A stretch of DNA of 64,000 nucleotides from Chrysomallon squamiferum (Eukaryota > Mollusca > Gastropoda > Neomphalida > Peltospiridae): NCBI GenBank assembly GCA_012295275.1, contig CM022670.1, positions 17,226,698 through 17,290,697 of the forward strand, in the 5' to 3' direction. The notes below the pieces were generated by a model. It saw nothing but the letters and a program-made list of their open reading frames with translations. It had not been told where the DNA came from and searched no databases. The position numbers and the translations under genes are program-made. Shown piece after piece: positions 35,352-48,988 of this stretch; position 1 is the stretch's first letter, and each line of letters opens with the position of its first letter.

Positions 35352-35367
35352 AGGTTGAGAACCACTG
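35352..35367 (-). mobile_element. Possible hAT-type terminal inverted repeat, solo end
   Basis: The minus strand reads CAGTGGTTCTCAACCT, the classical end of many non-autonomous hAT elements in animals, next to the (GA)n tract. I do not find the opposite end, so this may be a truncated copy. The family resemblance is from memory of hAT ends. Confidence 0.4.
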
Positions 35368-35379
35368 ATCTAACACAAC

Positions 35380-36085
35380 ACACTGCTCCACAGTCACCAA
35401 CCTCCACAACTGTTGTATCACATCAACTGGTTTTTTTTTTTCACCAATTTGTTATTACAGCATGTTACCTCCTACATTTATCTCTCACTCTCGCTGATGG
35501 TTTTATTAGCTCATTCTGCTGATTACTCCATTATTTCATGCCTGAATTAAGAGAATTTTTCAAATTTTTCTGCCACAAACTCTTAAAGCTGCAGAGGTAA
35601 TTTTATGGTCTGCTTTTTCATTAATATTGTATATCGACAATTCCGCATTTTGTAATAAAAACTGTACACACTGTTTTTCTGCTATAAATAATTCCTTTCA
35701 AATTCATTACCATATGAATCATAAACGCGGACTTACACAATAAAAGAGGACCGGAATGCTGGGGATGGTTGTTCAACATGCAATCTATCCCCGCAATCTG
35801 CTAACTTTCTCCATCAATAAATAACACACCATGTGAGAAGCCATGCTAGCCTGACAGAGCCATCCCCAATTCCAGAGTAACTCGAGCAAGATGTTTTCTC
35901 AACTGCATGTTGAAAAATTTTCATTAAAACCTGGAAGATTTATACACTGGTCAGTTGACTTTACTTTCAACACTCAGCCAGACACTGATCACCAATTGCT
36001 TTTATCACCTGCAGGTTTTCTCAAATACTAGAGAGAGTGGCTCCAGTCTCACCCCTCAGTCTTAGACCAGTAGATCAAATCTTTG
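35380..36085. other. Unique non-coding segment with moderate GC
   Basis: No frame or repeat. 35700-35900 is less AT-rich than its surroundings and lacks stop-free frames of note; it could be a conserved non-coding element, which only a comparison would show. Confidence 0.45.
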
Positions 36086-36176
36086 AAATCTCTCACACAC
36101 ACCTCTCTTTCCATTTCTCTCTCTCTATCTCTCTGTCTCTCTCTCTCTCGCTCTCTCTCTCTCTATCTCTCTTTCC

Positions 36177-36224
<48 letters not shown>

Positions 36225-36420
36225 GACTCTCTCCATCTCTCTCTCCATCTCTCTCTCTCTCTCTCTCTCTTTCACACACACACACAACACACTGTCACAC
36301 ACAGACATACATGTATATATTTATACACTCACATACATACACTTACATATTCACAGACATACACTTACATTATCACACATACAGTCACACAAATATATAC
36401 ATACACTCATAAAGAGTGAG
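36086..36420. repeat. (CT)n then (CA)/(CATA)n microsatellite block
   Basis: (CT)n with ATCT/CCATTT interruptions from about 36100 to 36270, then (CA)n and CATACA-type repeats to 36410. The Leu/Ser- and Arg/Glu-rich frames are artefacts. Confidence 0.95.
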
Positions 36421-37392
36421 AGAGAAACAGTATTAAACAAATAATTAATTTTTTCTCTTCTTTTTTTTTTTTTTTAAAGGATATTACAAATCCAAACTCT
36501 TTGTAAACCATACTGACAACAGAATAAAAAAGAAAAAGTTAAAATATTGATGAGTTAAAACTCTCAGAACATATTACTAGTTGCTGATATTATTCTGACT
36601 TCCAACATTTAAATGTTACGACATCTTCGGAATAAAATTCTAAAATCATAAAAAGGGTAAATATTTCTGTATATCTGAATATTCACAGAGGAATTCAGAT
36701 AATAGCATAATGCCTGTGTTTAATGGAACCAGAGTCAAACTTTTATCAATGGGCACTATATATAGAGTTTCCGATGGAGAGTTTATTGAATCTAGATGGC
36801 TGCAGTATCAGTGAAGTGAGATGAGAAAGGCAATCTATAAAGTTAATATCACAGCTGGTGCCATCGTCTGAAGTCAAAGCTTAAAAACAAAGAGTATTTA
36901 TCATTCCTTTACTTAATGTAAGTCAAACTGTGAGCAAATGTGAGACCATCAGCAAAGATTTACAACTAAACAAATTAGACTTTTCAAAATTACTTAATGA
37001 TGAATCTGCTGGTAAAACTTAATTATTTTGTTTTGGTAGTTTTCTTGTTTGTTTATTTATTCTATTAATTATTATTATTTTTCTTTTTTGTTATTTTCTG
37101 TTTTGGTTGTTTTTTTTTTTTTTTTTTTTTTGCAGATATTAATATTTTGTTTGTCTACTTCTTTCCTGCCTTTCTAACAGTATGAAAAAAACAGCTGTAA
37201 TAAAATATCAAAAGACTTTTTAAATTAAAAAAAACCTTTCTTTTAAGAAATCATGCTGATAATATGTATTACTTTATGTATGGACATCTTTGTTTTAAAT
37301 CACAAAAAAAAAAAAAAAAAAAAAAAAAAGACTAGGATCCTAATTACTCCTTCAGCAAACATCAAATAATCAATTCCTTCAATCTGGAAAAG
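36421..37392. other. Non-coding
   Basis: Poly-T tracts at about 36462-36476 and 37109-37132 and an A-run of about 27 at 37303-37329. The A-run could be the tail of a retroposed element, but no head sequence or target-site duplication is evident. Confidence 0.5.
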
Positions 37393-37560
37393 TCAACCTC
37401 TTCTGCTTTCCCATCTGTGATCTCTCTGGCCGGCCATTTTGTAGTTGACATTCTCTGGTAGCACAGTGACAGAGAAGATGTGATCCATAAACACCAAAGG
37501 AAGATCTACGAATCCTCCATTGATTGAATCTGGTTTACTGGAGTGTAGATATTTGTGATG
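37393..37560 (-). other. Coding-looking open segment (56 codons), unrecognised
   Basis: Stop-to-stop frame on the minus strand (TAG at 37563-37561, TGA at 37395-37393). The peptide includes KPDSINGGFVDLPLVF, MDHIFSVTVLPENVNY and KMAGQRDHRWESRRG, with a natural amino-acid mix unlike the Asn/Ile/Lys/Phe-rich random frames nearby. A possible acceptor (ACACTCCAG|T, exon from 37537, phase 2) precedes it. There is no ATG near the frame's start, so it would be an internal or terminal exon. I cannot match it to a family; it may also be a decayed fragment. Confidence 0.3.
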
Positions 37561-37570
37561 CTATTCACAT

Positions 37571-38885
37571 CATTTCCCTAAACGGTATAAAATAAATAAC
37601 ACATGATGCAGCTCCAGTGAAGAAAATGCTAAGTATTGTGTTGATGGGTATAAATATGAGTGCCAGTTATTTCTGAAATTTGTGGGTTTTAGACATTTTT
37701 CTACATTGTTTGACAAGGCATTAATATGAATATGAGTACAAAGACAGACTTGTAGAAGACTGCCAAACATTCTTTGTAGTCAGCTGAAAATATCTGAGAA
37801 ATAATTTTTGATTTTTCATCAGAAGAATGATTCAATGTATAAAGAAAGATTTGGTAGCCGGTTTAGAGAAATAACAGAGTATTTTATGAAGTATGTACAT
37901 ATTTTAATAAAATTAAAACACAACAGAAATATGCTTTATTCAGAGATTATTTACGAAAAGTAACAATCATTGAGAAAAAAAGTGTTTTATAACACATAAT
38001 TTTAATAACAATTTTAATAAACTAGAAAATTTAATAAATTTGCAGATTGATTTTTAGCATTATATAAAAGACAAATTTAGTGAATGCTTGATTATAAAAA
38101 AAAATTAACAAAATTTAACAAATTAAAAATTACTGAAAAATCTATCTCAAATTATTTTAAAATTAATTTGAGCCAAGTGACTCATTCTTACAACTTTTTA
38201 TTTTTATTTTAATATTGATTTTTTTATTATGATTTTTTATTTTTTTTATTAAAACTATTTATTTTATTTTATTTATTTATTTTTTCTTTGTTACACTGTC
38301 ACAGTATCTGTTCCTAACTCTTAATCCATTTATTTATAAAACAAAACTCAGTGGATCAGAGCTGTCATCAGAAAGCAGTCAGCTGAAAGAAAATCTTGAT
38401 TTATGGACCAACCTGGCTCAAACGTGGGAGAGATACTTTGCGTTAAACAATACCCTTACACACCATTCTTTTCAAACTGTTCTCACACAAAACATTTCAC
38501 CACTGCTGACATGCTAAACGAATGGGCAGACATATCACTGCTTGGACAAAGTCTGTGCAGACGTTTCATATAACTCCGCATATCACACCAGACCAGTTCA
38601 CTTGATTTAGAAATTTCATTGTTTAGACAAACTCTGATACATGTAACTGATTTATGCACATTAATTAAAGCATTGACAGATCTATTAATCATCATATGCA
38701 TGTTCCATACTGCCAGTACATTTTGTGTGTTAACAATAAAATTTGCAAAATTAATTGTATTTGTTTGTTCTCTTTGTATAAAGAGCTGCCCAAAGGTATA
38801 TGGATGATATGATTAACACAGTCAAGTGAACAGAAACTTCACAGATTTTTATAAAAGTAAAACAATGATGAAAGAATGTTCACAA
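37571..38885. other. Non-coding
   Basis: AT-rich with T/A-rich low complexity at 38200-38285. 38340-38640 is less AT-rich, with a 72-codon minus frame (38701-38483) lacking splice or family support. Nothing else seen. Confidence 0.5.
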
Positions 38886-38902
38886 GCACTGAATGTGTGT
38901 GC

Positions 38903-38933
<31 letters not shown>

Positions 38934-39265
38934 CGTGACAATATAATTAATTCACAGCTGTATGATACGTGTCTGTAGGTGTAAATAAACATGTGTGTTA
39001 AAGTATGTGAGTTTGTGTGTGTGTTTATATGTGTGCATGCATGTGTATATGCTTGTGGATGTATATGTGTGTGTGTCCATGTGTATGTATGCATATGTGT
39101 GTATGTGTGTGTGTGCAAGTGTGCATGTATATATGCATGCATGCATAGTGTGTACATGTATAGGTGCATATGCATATCCCTATGTATGTACATGTATATA
39201 TGTCTGTATGTATAGGTGTATATATGGATGTGTATATTTTTGTGTTTGTACATAAGTGTACAGTC
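38886..39265. repeat. (GT)n and GTGTATG-type microsatellite block
   Basis: (GT)n at about 38898-38930, then a long run of TGTGTATG/TGCATG words to 39260. All open frames over it (His/Thr-rich or Cys/Val-rich) are repeat artefacts. The alternating purine-pyrimidine sequence is Z-DNA-prone. Confidence 0.9.
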
Positions 39266-39416
39266 TGCATAATGATTAAAAAAGAAAAGAAAATACTAGA
39301 TTACTAATTGATCAGTAGATACTGTTTGTTGATCATTAACTTTAATACTTATCAAAATAAATATTAAAAATTTTAAGAAAATCTTCTACCATACCAGTTT
39401 ACAGTAATGCTACTTT

Positions 39417-39750
39417 TTTTTTCAAATCTTCATTACAAGTACCCAAAATAATTCATATTCATTGTACTTATAGAAAAACACAAAAGTCCAAATATATTTT
39501 TATAAATTATAACGCTATTTTTAAGATCTTCTTTACAATTACCCAATTATATTTTTCATATTTTCAAGAAACATAACAATCCAAATATATATTCTTACGA
39601 GCAATTATAAACAGCACAAAAGAACCAGTGCCGTTTTTCAGATCTTCGTTACAAGTGCCCATCATAATTCATATTATTTGTACATATAGGAAACAAAACA
39701 GACGAAAATATATTTTTGGGAGCAAATTACAAAGAGTACAAAGGAGCCAT
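39417..39750. repeat. ~105-115 bp tandem repeat, three units
   Basis: Ordered words 'tttttcagatcttcgttaca', 'agtacccaaaataattcata' and 'ccaaatatatttttataaat' recur near 39420, 39525 and 39640. The copies are diverged; non-coding. Confidence 0.7.
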
Positions 39751-42700
39751 GTCCTCCAGTCACAATGTTCTTTGTAGCATGCTGAAGCTACAAAAGCTGA
39801 CAGCCAGCGTTAATGACAATGTATTTTGTATTACCAGTCTAACTGCAGGTTTTTTTGTCTCTGAGAAATATTCTCTCCTCTGTTTAGTCAGTCAGTCAGT
39901 CATCGACTGAACTCCTTTATCATGGCCAAGCCAGCTAAGTCCAGAGAGAAGAGGCTGAGAGAAAACTGTGACCTTCATCAGAGATAATTAGAAGATGGTC
40001 CAGCATTTCCTGAAGAGACAAACTAATCACAGTCAAATTAAACTGACCATCCACTAGTCCCAGATGACCAAGTAATTAAATCCAGCATTGTCACGGGATT
40101 ACCTTTTGGCTCATGGTTAAATCACCAAGCAATAACAAACCTGCTCCGAGGATGAAAGTCTATGTTCTTCATGAATTTATATTATGATTAATACTTTTAA
40201 TCTCCCCGATATAAGCTCTGAGAAAGTTTTATGACCACTGGTACGACACAAAGAAAGCTGTTTCATAGACAACTCTGACTGTATGTTGTTGGTAATATTT
40301 AAAACAGGAATACGATGTTTTTGCTTTATAAATCAGTTTTAATGGTTAATGAAATATATTGATTTTTGTGAATATATCATAAACATCAGTTTTGAAATAT
40401 CTGTATGATAATATATCACTAAATGAATAAGCTAAAAAGTTGGAAATATTAAAAAATATGTATATATATTGCATTATTTCTAAACAAACTGACAATAAAT
40501 ATTTTAACCAAATAATTAAAAAAATTATCTATTTTTATTAGCCTGAACTTATCAATAAACATGGTTTTTTTTTTTTTTTTAATTTATAAAATATGTTGTT
40601 TTGCCGAAACAGGTGGTTGATTCTTTTTGTAACCACTGATATATTTTGTGTTTATTTATCATTTCTTTAATAATATTAAAAGAAGGAGGAAAAAAACCTC
40701 CCAAAACTGCAAAATATATCATTTCAGCAGAGTTTTACTTTAACCTATGAAATCTAACAAAATGTGACACGCAGAGATTTTGTCCAGTTTGATGAGAGAG
40801 ATAGAACTGGAGGCCACCTTGGTTGAAAAATGGTTTATCACAGAACTGCTAGCCACAACTGATAGCAAAACATGGATAACAAAGATTATCATCAGAGAGA
40901 AATGTTTTTGCAGACAAATTTAAGAAGATAATAAAGATAAGCCATTCTGGTGTCGGTTCAGTTTACTTTCTGAAGAGGTGTGATAGTTACATCACTACCA
41001 TTGCAGTTACTTGGTTTATTATTCAACACTCGCAGACTGGGTTAGTGCACTGCCTTGGAAACAGTTATTATTGTCTTGTGAACATTATTATACAGTACAT
41101 TCTAATCTTTAATTTAGATACTGATACATGTTTTAAGCACATACATTTATAAAATAAAGGTTAATGAAACAGTTTAAAGAAACAATGTTAATGTGTCAGA
41201 AAAACAGTGTTAATGTGTTATAAAGATAGTGTATTAGAAAGAAATTTAAAGTGTTAGAGAAACAGTGTTAGTGTGAAAGAAAAACAATGTTAGTGTATTA
41301 GATAAAGTGTTAGTATGTTTCTGATTTGAGAAACCAAACAGATTACTCTGTTTACACATAGTTTTCCCTACACATATTTCACAGTTATATTTTAATGATA
41401 ACTTCATGAATAAAAAGTGAATAACTGAAAATAATCTATTTTGATGCATATCACTGTTTTAGAGTAAATTTTTATCAACTTCACTTCAAAATATACTAAA
41501 CTATTTGCTTATCCAGTATTAATAATTAAGCAATCTTTTTACAGAAAAAAAACAATTTTGCCACAATTTCTCATGTTATAACTGTATACCAAAGCAGAGT
41601 GTGCGAGATATTTGTTGATAATTTCTGATCAAACCAGTTTTCTGTAGTTGCATAATCACAAAGAAAGCTTTCTTATCTGTGAGATTACAAGTATGTTCAC
41701 AATGCAAAGTGCTATCTTTGATGATGTAACTTGGAGTGGACTGACTGGCTGGATGTTAAAGTAACACAGTATCAATGAAACTGGACTTCTAATTGGAGAT
41801 AGCAGCAGATTCTCACCAGAAAGGCTGTTGGCAAGTTAAAATCTGTTCAATACTTTATCAGAAACACAGCAAGACAGTCTGAGGAAACTATCCTCAAACC
41901 AGAAAATATTCTTTTCATATAATATGAACTTCAGCTTGGCTTTGTCTTGTGTAAAACACTTTACAATTTGTCTATGATATTTTCAGAATATTACATATAT
42001 AATTTCTTCTTCTTCCTTTTTTCTTTCTTTTTCTTACTAACATTTCTGGCTTATAATTTACATACAGATTTTGATTCAACAAGTAAATTGTGTTTATTGA
42101 ACAATTTTAACTTAATTTTCTACATGGCCAAATTAAACATCACACAAACACACATATATATTTAAGTATACAAATATTTCACAGATGAGATATTCTTATT
42201 TAACAAATTATTAGATAAATATTAAAGAAGAACATGTAAACGAAGGCTTAAAATAAATAACAATTAATTCTAAATAATGATGAAATTATGTACCATTGAT
42301 ACATCTTACAAACAAAACAAGAGATTAGAAAAAGTAATAGCTTTATAATCAGTCTTCATTATCTCTATAAAGCTAGATTATCTCAAACCTGCTTATCTTT
42401 CCTGAACTGAGAACACATGATTATCGAGTAAATGATATTTACCTTGAACCTAATTACAATTAACACGGGAGACCTGTAATGAAAAGCAGCTGTGAGAGGA
42501 GTGTGGTAACAGTCTGAAAGAATGTGTGTGGCGAAAGAAACAGGACAATAAATTATTCTGAATGGACAGCAGCGACCAGTGATCTACACACCACACAACT
42601 GTTAATGGACAATGAAAGGCTGGTTGTCCATCATGCCAGGCATTTGACATAACTTGTGAGTGGGTTGGTTTCTCTTTACAGTACAGATCATGAAAGGGTG

Positions 42701-43200
42701 GATCCCGTAGTATTAATGTGAGAATGTAACCAGACATTTCAACAAGTGACACTTTGAGGATTTATCCCATGTTCTGACATGATTGATATAATCAGTCATA
42801 CTACAGTTACCTGTAAACACAGTGAAAAATGAAACGAGATATAAGATTCAACACTTTATCTTGTCAGTTACAAAATAAAGTATTAAATCTATACTTCAGT
42901 TCTTTTTGCCATCGTGTCTACAGAAAAGTTACAAAATCAAGCATTTCTCAAAGAAAAACAGTAATTTTAAGAAGTGACACTAGTGTCACAAACAGTGACA
43001 GCTACCCTATCAGACACAATCATTTTTTTCTTTATTAGCAGCTCAGTACATACAGCTATGATTATAACAAACAACTCTTTCAGTGATTAATTCTAATTAT
43101 TAGAAAATGTTCCAGGCAGTTTGTGTTGATGGTTAGGAGTATTTATTAATGCAAATTGGCAATGATGTAAAACACTGAGATTAGCCAAAATAATAAAACT
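39751..43200. other. Non-coding, with a ~20-bp repeat near 41.2 kb
   Basis: Contains a 20-25 bp repeat at about 41170-41310 ('gaaacagtgttaatgtgtta' variants). 39880-40150 and 42440-42800 are less AT-rich unique segments. The latter has a 100-codon minus frame (42752-42450) that runs into a TTCATTACAG acceptor-like site; I do not regard it as coding. No gene recognised. Confidence 0.5.
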
Positions 43201-43204
43201 CACT

Positions 43205-45140
43205 ACTGGTGATCTGTGCAGTGTAAACAAAGAATACTGTCCCTGTCTGAGTTGTCACCAGCATAAAGAGAGAAGACTCTCAGTATGATCAATGTTCTCA
43301 CCAGTGTAAACATTGAACACTGTCACTGTGGTCTGTGTTGTCACCAGTGTAAACAGAGAACACTGTCACTGTGGTCTGTGTTGTCACCAGTGTAAACAGA
43401 GAACACTGTCACTGTGGTCTGTGTTGTCACCAGTGTAAACAGATAACACTGTCACTGTGGTCTGTGTTGTCACCAGTGTAAACAGAGAACACTGTCACTG
43501 TGGTCTGTGTTGTCACCGGTGTAAACAGAGAACACTGTCACTGTGGTCTGTGTTGTCACCAGTATAAACAGAGAACACTGTCACTGTGGTCTGTGTTGTC
43601 ACCAGTGTAAACAGAGAACACTGTCACTGTGGTCTGTGTTGTCACCAGTATAAACATTGAACACTGTCACTGTGGTCTGTGTTGTCACCAGTGTAAACAG
43701 AGAACACTGTCACTGTGGTCTGTGTTGTCACCAATGTAAACATTGAACACTGTCACTGTGGTCTGTGTTGTCACCAGTGTAGACAGAGAACACTGTCACT
43801 GTGGTCTGTGTTGTCACCAGTGTAGACAGAGTCACCGGTATAGACAGAGAACACTGTCACTGTGGTCTGTGTTGTCACCGGTATAAACAGAGAACACTGT
43901 CACTGTGGTCTGTGTTGTCACCGGTATACACAGAGAACACTGTCACTGTGGTCTGTGTTGTCACCGGTATAAACAGAGAACACTGTCACTGTGGTCTGTG
44001 TTGTCACCAGTGTAAACATTGAACACTGTCACTGTGGTCTGTGTTGTCACCACAGTAAACAGAGAACACTGTCACTGTGGTCTGTGTTGTCACCGGCATA
44101 AACAGAGAACACTGTCACTGTAGTCTGTGTTGTCACCAGAGTAAACAGAGAACACTGTCACTGTAAACACCGGTATAAACAGAGAACACTGTCACTGTGG
44201 TCTGTGTTGTGTATAAACAGAGAACACCTGTCAGTGTGGTCTGTGTTGATAAACAGAGAACACTGTCAGTGTGGTCTGTGTTGTCACCGGTATAAACAGA
44301 GAACACTGTCAGTGTGGTCTGTGTTGTCACCGGTATAAACAGAGAACACTGTCAGTGTGGTCTGTGTTGTCACCGGTATAAACAGAGAACACTGTCAGTG
44401 TGGTCTGTGTTGTCACCGGTATAAACAGAGAACACTGTCACTGTGGTCTGTGTTGTCACCAGAGTAAACATTGAATGCTGTCACTGTGGTCTGTGTTGTC
44501 ACCACAGTAAACAGAGAACACTGTCACTGTGGTCTGTGTTGTCACTGTCACTGTGGTCTGTGTTGTCACCGGCATAAACAGAGAACACTGTCACTGTAGT
44601 CTGTGTTGTCACCAGAGTAAACAGAGAACACTGTCACTGTGGTCTGTGTTGTCACCAGCATAAACAGAAAACACTGTCACTGTGGTCTGTGTTGTCACCA
44701 GTATAAACAGAGAACACTGTCACTGTGGTCTGTGTTGTCACCAGTATAAACAGAGAACACTGTCACTGTGGTCTGTGTTGTCACCAGTATAAACAGAGAA
44801 CACTGTCACTGTGGTCTGTGTTGTCACCAGCATAAACAGAGAACACTGTCACTGTGGTCTGTGTTGTCACCAGCATAAACAGAAAACGCTGTCACTGTGG
44901 TCTGTGTTGTCACCGGCATAAACAGAGAACACTGTCACTGTGGTCTGTGTTGTCACCGGTATAAACAGAGAACGCTGTCACTGTGGTCTGTGTTGTCACC
45001 AGTGTACACAGAGAACACTGTCACTGTGGTCTGTGTTGTCACCAGTATAAACAGAGAACACTGTCACTGTGGTCTGTGTTGTCACCAGCACAAACAGAAA
45101 ATGTTGTCAGTGTAGTCTGTGTTATCACCAGTGTAAATGT
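43205..45140. repeat. Large 43-bp minisatellite, about 45 units
   Basis: Consensus parts: 'gtgtaaacagagaacactgt' + 'cactgtggtctgtgttgtca' + 'cca', 43 bp. The unit repeats head to tail for about 1.9 kb, with degenerate edge units at both ends and a patch of shortened units at about 44160-44260. Variants fall in blocks: 'ccggtataaac' around 43850-44430, 'ccagcataaac' around 44640-44930 and 'cattgaacac' scattered. Because 43 is not a multiple of 3, frames repeat every 129 bp, and the His/Cys/Val peptides predicted from it are artefacts. It is much more GC-rich than the surrounding DNA. Confidence 0.97.
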
Positions 45141-47560
45141 TTGATGAGAACAGACACATGACTCAGGAAGCTTTTAGCTCAGAAAGAGAAATGTGAAGAC
45201 GTCTACAAACAAATCATCATGTTGAACACGCAGGTGACATCTCTCTGATCACACTTAATGAGGCAAGTACAGAGACAAATGAGATAAAACACACAGACAG
45301 ACACTTACTTAATTACTTCATTTGTCACACTGCTAATTTAAACATAGGAAACAAAAGACTAATTTTGTACGTGTGTTGTCTGCAATTTCTGTCCATTTTA
45401 AACAACAGCAAAAAAATAAAAAATATATGTGTGTGTTTTCTATTCAATACTGAAAATATTTTTATGATGCAAGTATCTTTAACTTCATCATCCATTTTCA
45501 AGAAAGCATAAATACATTCAATATATAAAGACATTTTTTCCTTTCCTCATAAATGACTCGATCAAAATATTGTGGACTTAAGAGAGCAAAAAAATAATTT
45601 GAATCCTTACAATTTAAAAATATGAACTGAAGTAATAATGAAAACATATTAACTTATTAAAATCTATATTTTAGTAGGTAAAGTCTAAAAACAACATGCA
45701 TATTGAATGAACTAAAACAAAGATGAAAGGATTATTGATGTATGTACAGGAATGACCAACAGAATGAAGAAAGCTTTAAAAGCTTCATTAGCTTTGATTC
45801 AAAGATACAGCTACTCAAGATAATGCACCAAATATCAATAGTACATTATGTTGTAGTCTTTTCTGGAGAAAAAAGAAACAGTAATATTCTATAGGTTATT
45901 AGGTGCTGTGGTGCTCTGATTCTCATGAAAAGGAAATAAACTGAACAACAATTCTGTGTTGAAATACATTCATTGGTCAATAGTTTTGTTTTAAATCTGA
46001 GCATGACTTAAAGAATAAGAATTCTCAAGTTCATTGACAAATGTTAAATATCTGAACACAAACAAAAAAAAAAAAAAAATGACAAACAGTCTTCTAATGC
46101 ATGTTCAGCTTAAATAAGTCAAAATGAAAGCCTAAAGAGATTTATCACAATAATGACATTCATTTATCTTTATTTTTTGTCATTCTTTTCTTTTATTTCT
46201 GTTTTTTATTTTTTATTTTTTTTTTTTTTTTATTCTCTCTCTCTTTTTTTCTTGGTAACTAATTCAGACTAAATTGGTAATTTCTTTCTGAACAGCCCTA
46301 AACAAATCATTACATCCACAGCTACACAACGATTTTATTGATCAACACACTTTGAGAAGAAGAAGTGATTTTTAAAAATCATTTTTGAAGAGAAAAATCA
46401 AATGATTAAAATTAATCACTGATGATAATTAAACGACAGGAAATTAAACCAATTTATTGTCAGCATGTTGTTTTTACAGTGTGTCAATTCTCTATCACGT
46501 TCTGGCTATTCACAGAGACATGGAAACTGGTTTTGTGTTCACAAAAACCGTCTTACAGTTTGGCCAAAGCGTGCCAGAGAGAGAGCAGTAACGATTAACA
46601 TTTGATCTCATAGACTGGCAACATCAGAATTTAACTGCACAGTGTTGTTCAGCAGATGTTTTGAAAGGAAATGATTCCATGAAATAAACTTGGGCAGTCT
46701 CTTGTGACCAGGATTACAGAGACTCAAAAAAAAAAAGCTCTGTGAAAAGGCTGTTTTTAATTTCATTAATTTGAAAAAAAAAGTATTAAAACCTGTTTCC
46801 AGAGTTACTTCATGGTTTGAAGGCTATGAAAACATTAGAACTTGAAGACTGTTTTTTTTTTGTCAGTGGTGCCTTCTTACAGTTCAGTAATAAATTTATT
46901 AAGAAAGGGCTGAATTAAAAGAGAAGTTTTGTTAATGATACTCTCTCAGTGATCTCACTCAACATAAAAAATAAAAATCAGTTTTTACGTCTGGATTTGG
47001 TTTCTGCTTGAAAACTCTGACTGATTTGAAATAACAAGTTTAATGAATGAGGATGATCTTTTCTTTTTATCAGTGAAGTCATCTGAAATAATGGCTATGA
47101 AAACATTTGTGTTCATTATTACAATTTTTTCATTTTATTTTTTCTGACAGTTCATTCATCCATTGTATCATTAACATTTTAATCAGGGCTCATGAATTAT
47201 CACAATATTTACTTTGTGATTCAATCACAGATGTATTTTTTCTTTCAACAGTTAGTTTTATTTGCCCTTTCTCTATCAATTCATACTTTTTACAGTTATC
47301 CACCTATCAATGTCATGCCATGTTGAAATATAAAAATTATTTCAAAAAGTGTTTTAGCAAATTGTAAATCTTTCTCTTTGTTTCTGACAGAATGTATTGG
47401 AAGCTGACATTAATCTGTTGATAATCTGTTGATAATCTGATTATATGATTACAGTGATTACCACAGACTTCAAAACAGTCAATTAGTTAACATTTTATAG
47501 AAGATTTTAGTAATTTACTGACATTTTTTTGTCTAGTATTTTAAAATGTCAAAATTTTCT

Positions 47561-47604
<44 letters not shown>

Positions 47605-48951
47605 CAAAATTAACAAAACATATGTAAGTTTCTGTTGGAACAAATAATTAATAATATGAATAAAAAAAAAACTTTTTTTCTTTCTTTTTCTGGAACAGTT
47701 TTTAACAAATAGAATTACAAATTACATCAGAAATAATCAAACTTTTGTTGTTTTTTTTTTTTTTTTAAATGTTTTTCTTCGCACAGTTATGAAATACTTG
47801 AAAAAAGATGTGAAAATGGTCGGCTGAGTGTTTTTTAGTTCATAAAACCTGTCTACACAATCTTCTTCAGATTCCTTACAATCAAACCAAGTGAGTGGAA
47901 CTAAAGACTAATTTAATAGCACCTGTGCAAACAGGCTGTGTCCAGAAAAGAAATCTCCACTGGACAGTGTTATTTCAACTGTTAATTATGATGTAATTAA
48001 TTACTCATAGGGCTTGGACTTTGTGATCAAATTCCCAGTAGATCATATAGATGCCAGTTAAATTATTAAGCCCAGGTTTACCAAGAGAATCGGACACTCT
48101 CTGTGGGAGACAGAGAGATAGAAAAACACTGACTGGTAAACTAATTTACCACACTGACTAAAGTGACATATTTTATGTCAATTATTTCAATATTTTTACA
48201 CCCAGTGACACCTCTAAAGGGAGATAATGAACATTTCTGTACAATTTTGTTATCTTTGTCTCTTATTTTCAAAAGAGTTCACTTGTATTTTAATTTCAAC
48301 CAATCAGTTGTCTTTGTTAATTATATCAGTTTTTGGAGACATTATTGTTTTTCTTTAACAATTATTACAAAATATTTGGGGTTGTTTTTTTTGGCATCTA
48401 ATACAAACAATATTAGAACTAAACAAAATATCAAACCCAAAATAATTTTTATAAATATTTTTAATAATATCGTATTTGTGCTTTAGATTATGATCATGAA
48501 TATTAAAAAAATAACAATATTAGAAATTTTTATTTTTTAAATTGCTGAGTTTTCAAAAACAGATCACTTACTTAAACTAAATTAAGTTGTGGGTAGTGCA
48601 CTGTCAAATGAAGTCATGACATTTAAAGAAGATTGCTCAGTGCAGTAACATAATATACAGGGAAACAGAACTGGTTTTATTATTGAATTCGGAGAGAAAT
48701 AAAAAGAGTTAAGAAAATTTCTCACTGTCAGCAAACTTGGGGAATAATTCTCTTGAAAATGTATTGATCTCACTGTTCAGATAAATTCATGTTTGAAAGT
48801 ATGGTGATGTTCATTTTTTATTTTATTTTAGTATTATTTATATACATTATCTATCTATCTATCTATCTATATTATTATTTTAGTTTTTTTTTTACAAATT
48901 TAAAACTTTATTTTTTTAATTATTTAATGACTTTTTTTCAAATTATTTTTA

Positions 48952-48988
<37 letters not shown>

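Noticed and set aside
42450-42752. 100-codon minus-strand frame ending in an acceptor-like TTCATTACAG
   Set aside because: The frame precedes the acceptor, as intron would; no donor or family motif, so treated as chance.
43801-45115. Open frames encoding His/Cys/Val-rich peptides in the 43-bp array, and the thought of a CRISPR-like array
   Set aside because: Units are head to tail with no unique spacers, the unit is not a multiple of 3, and the frames arise from the repeat itself. The context is animal DNA.
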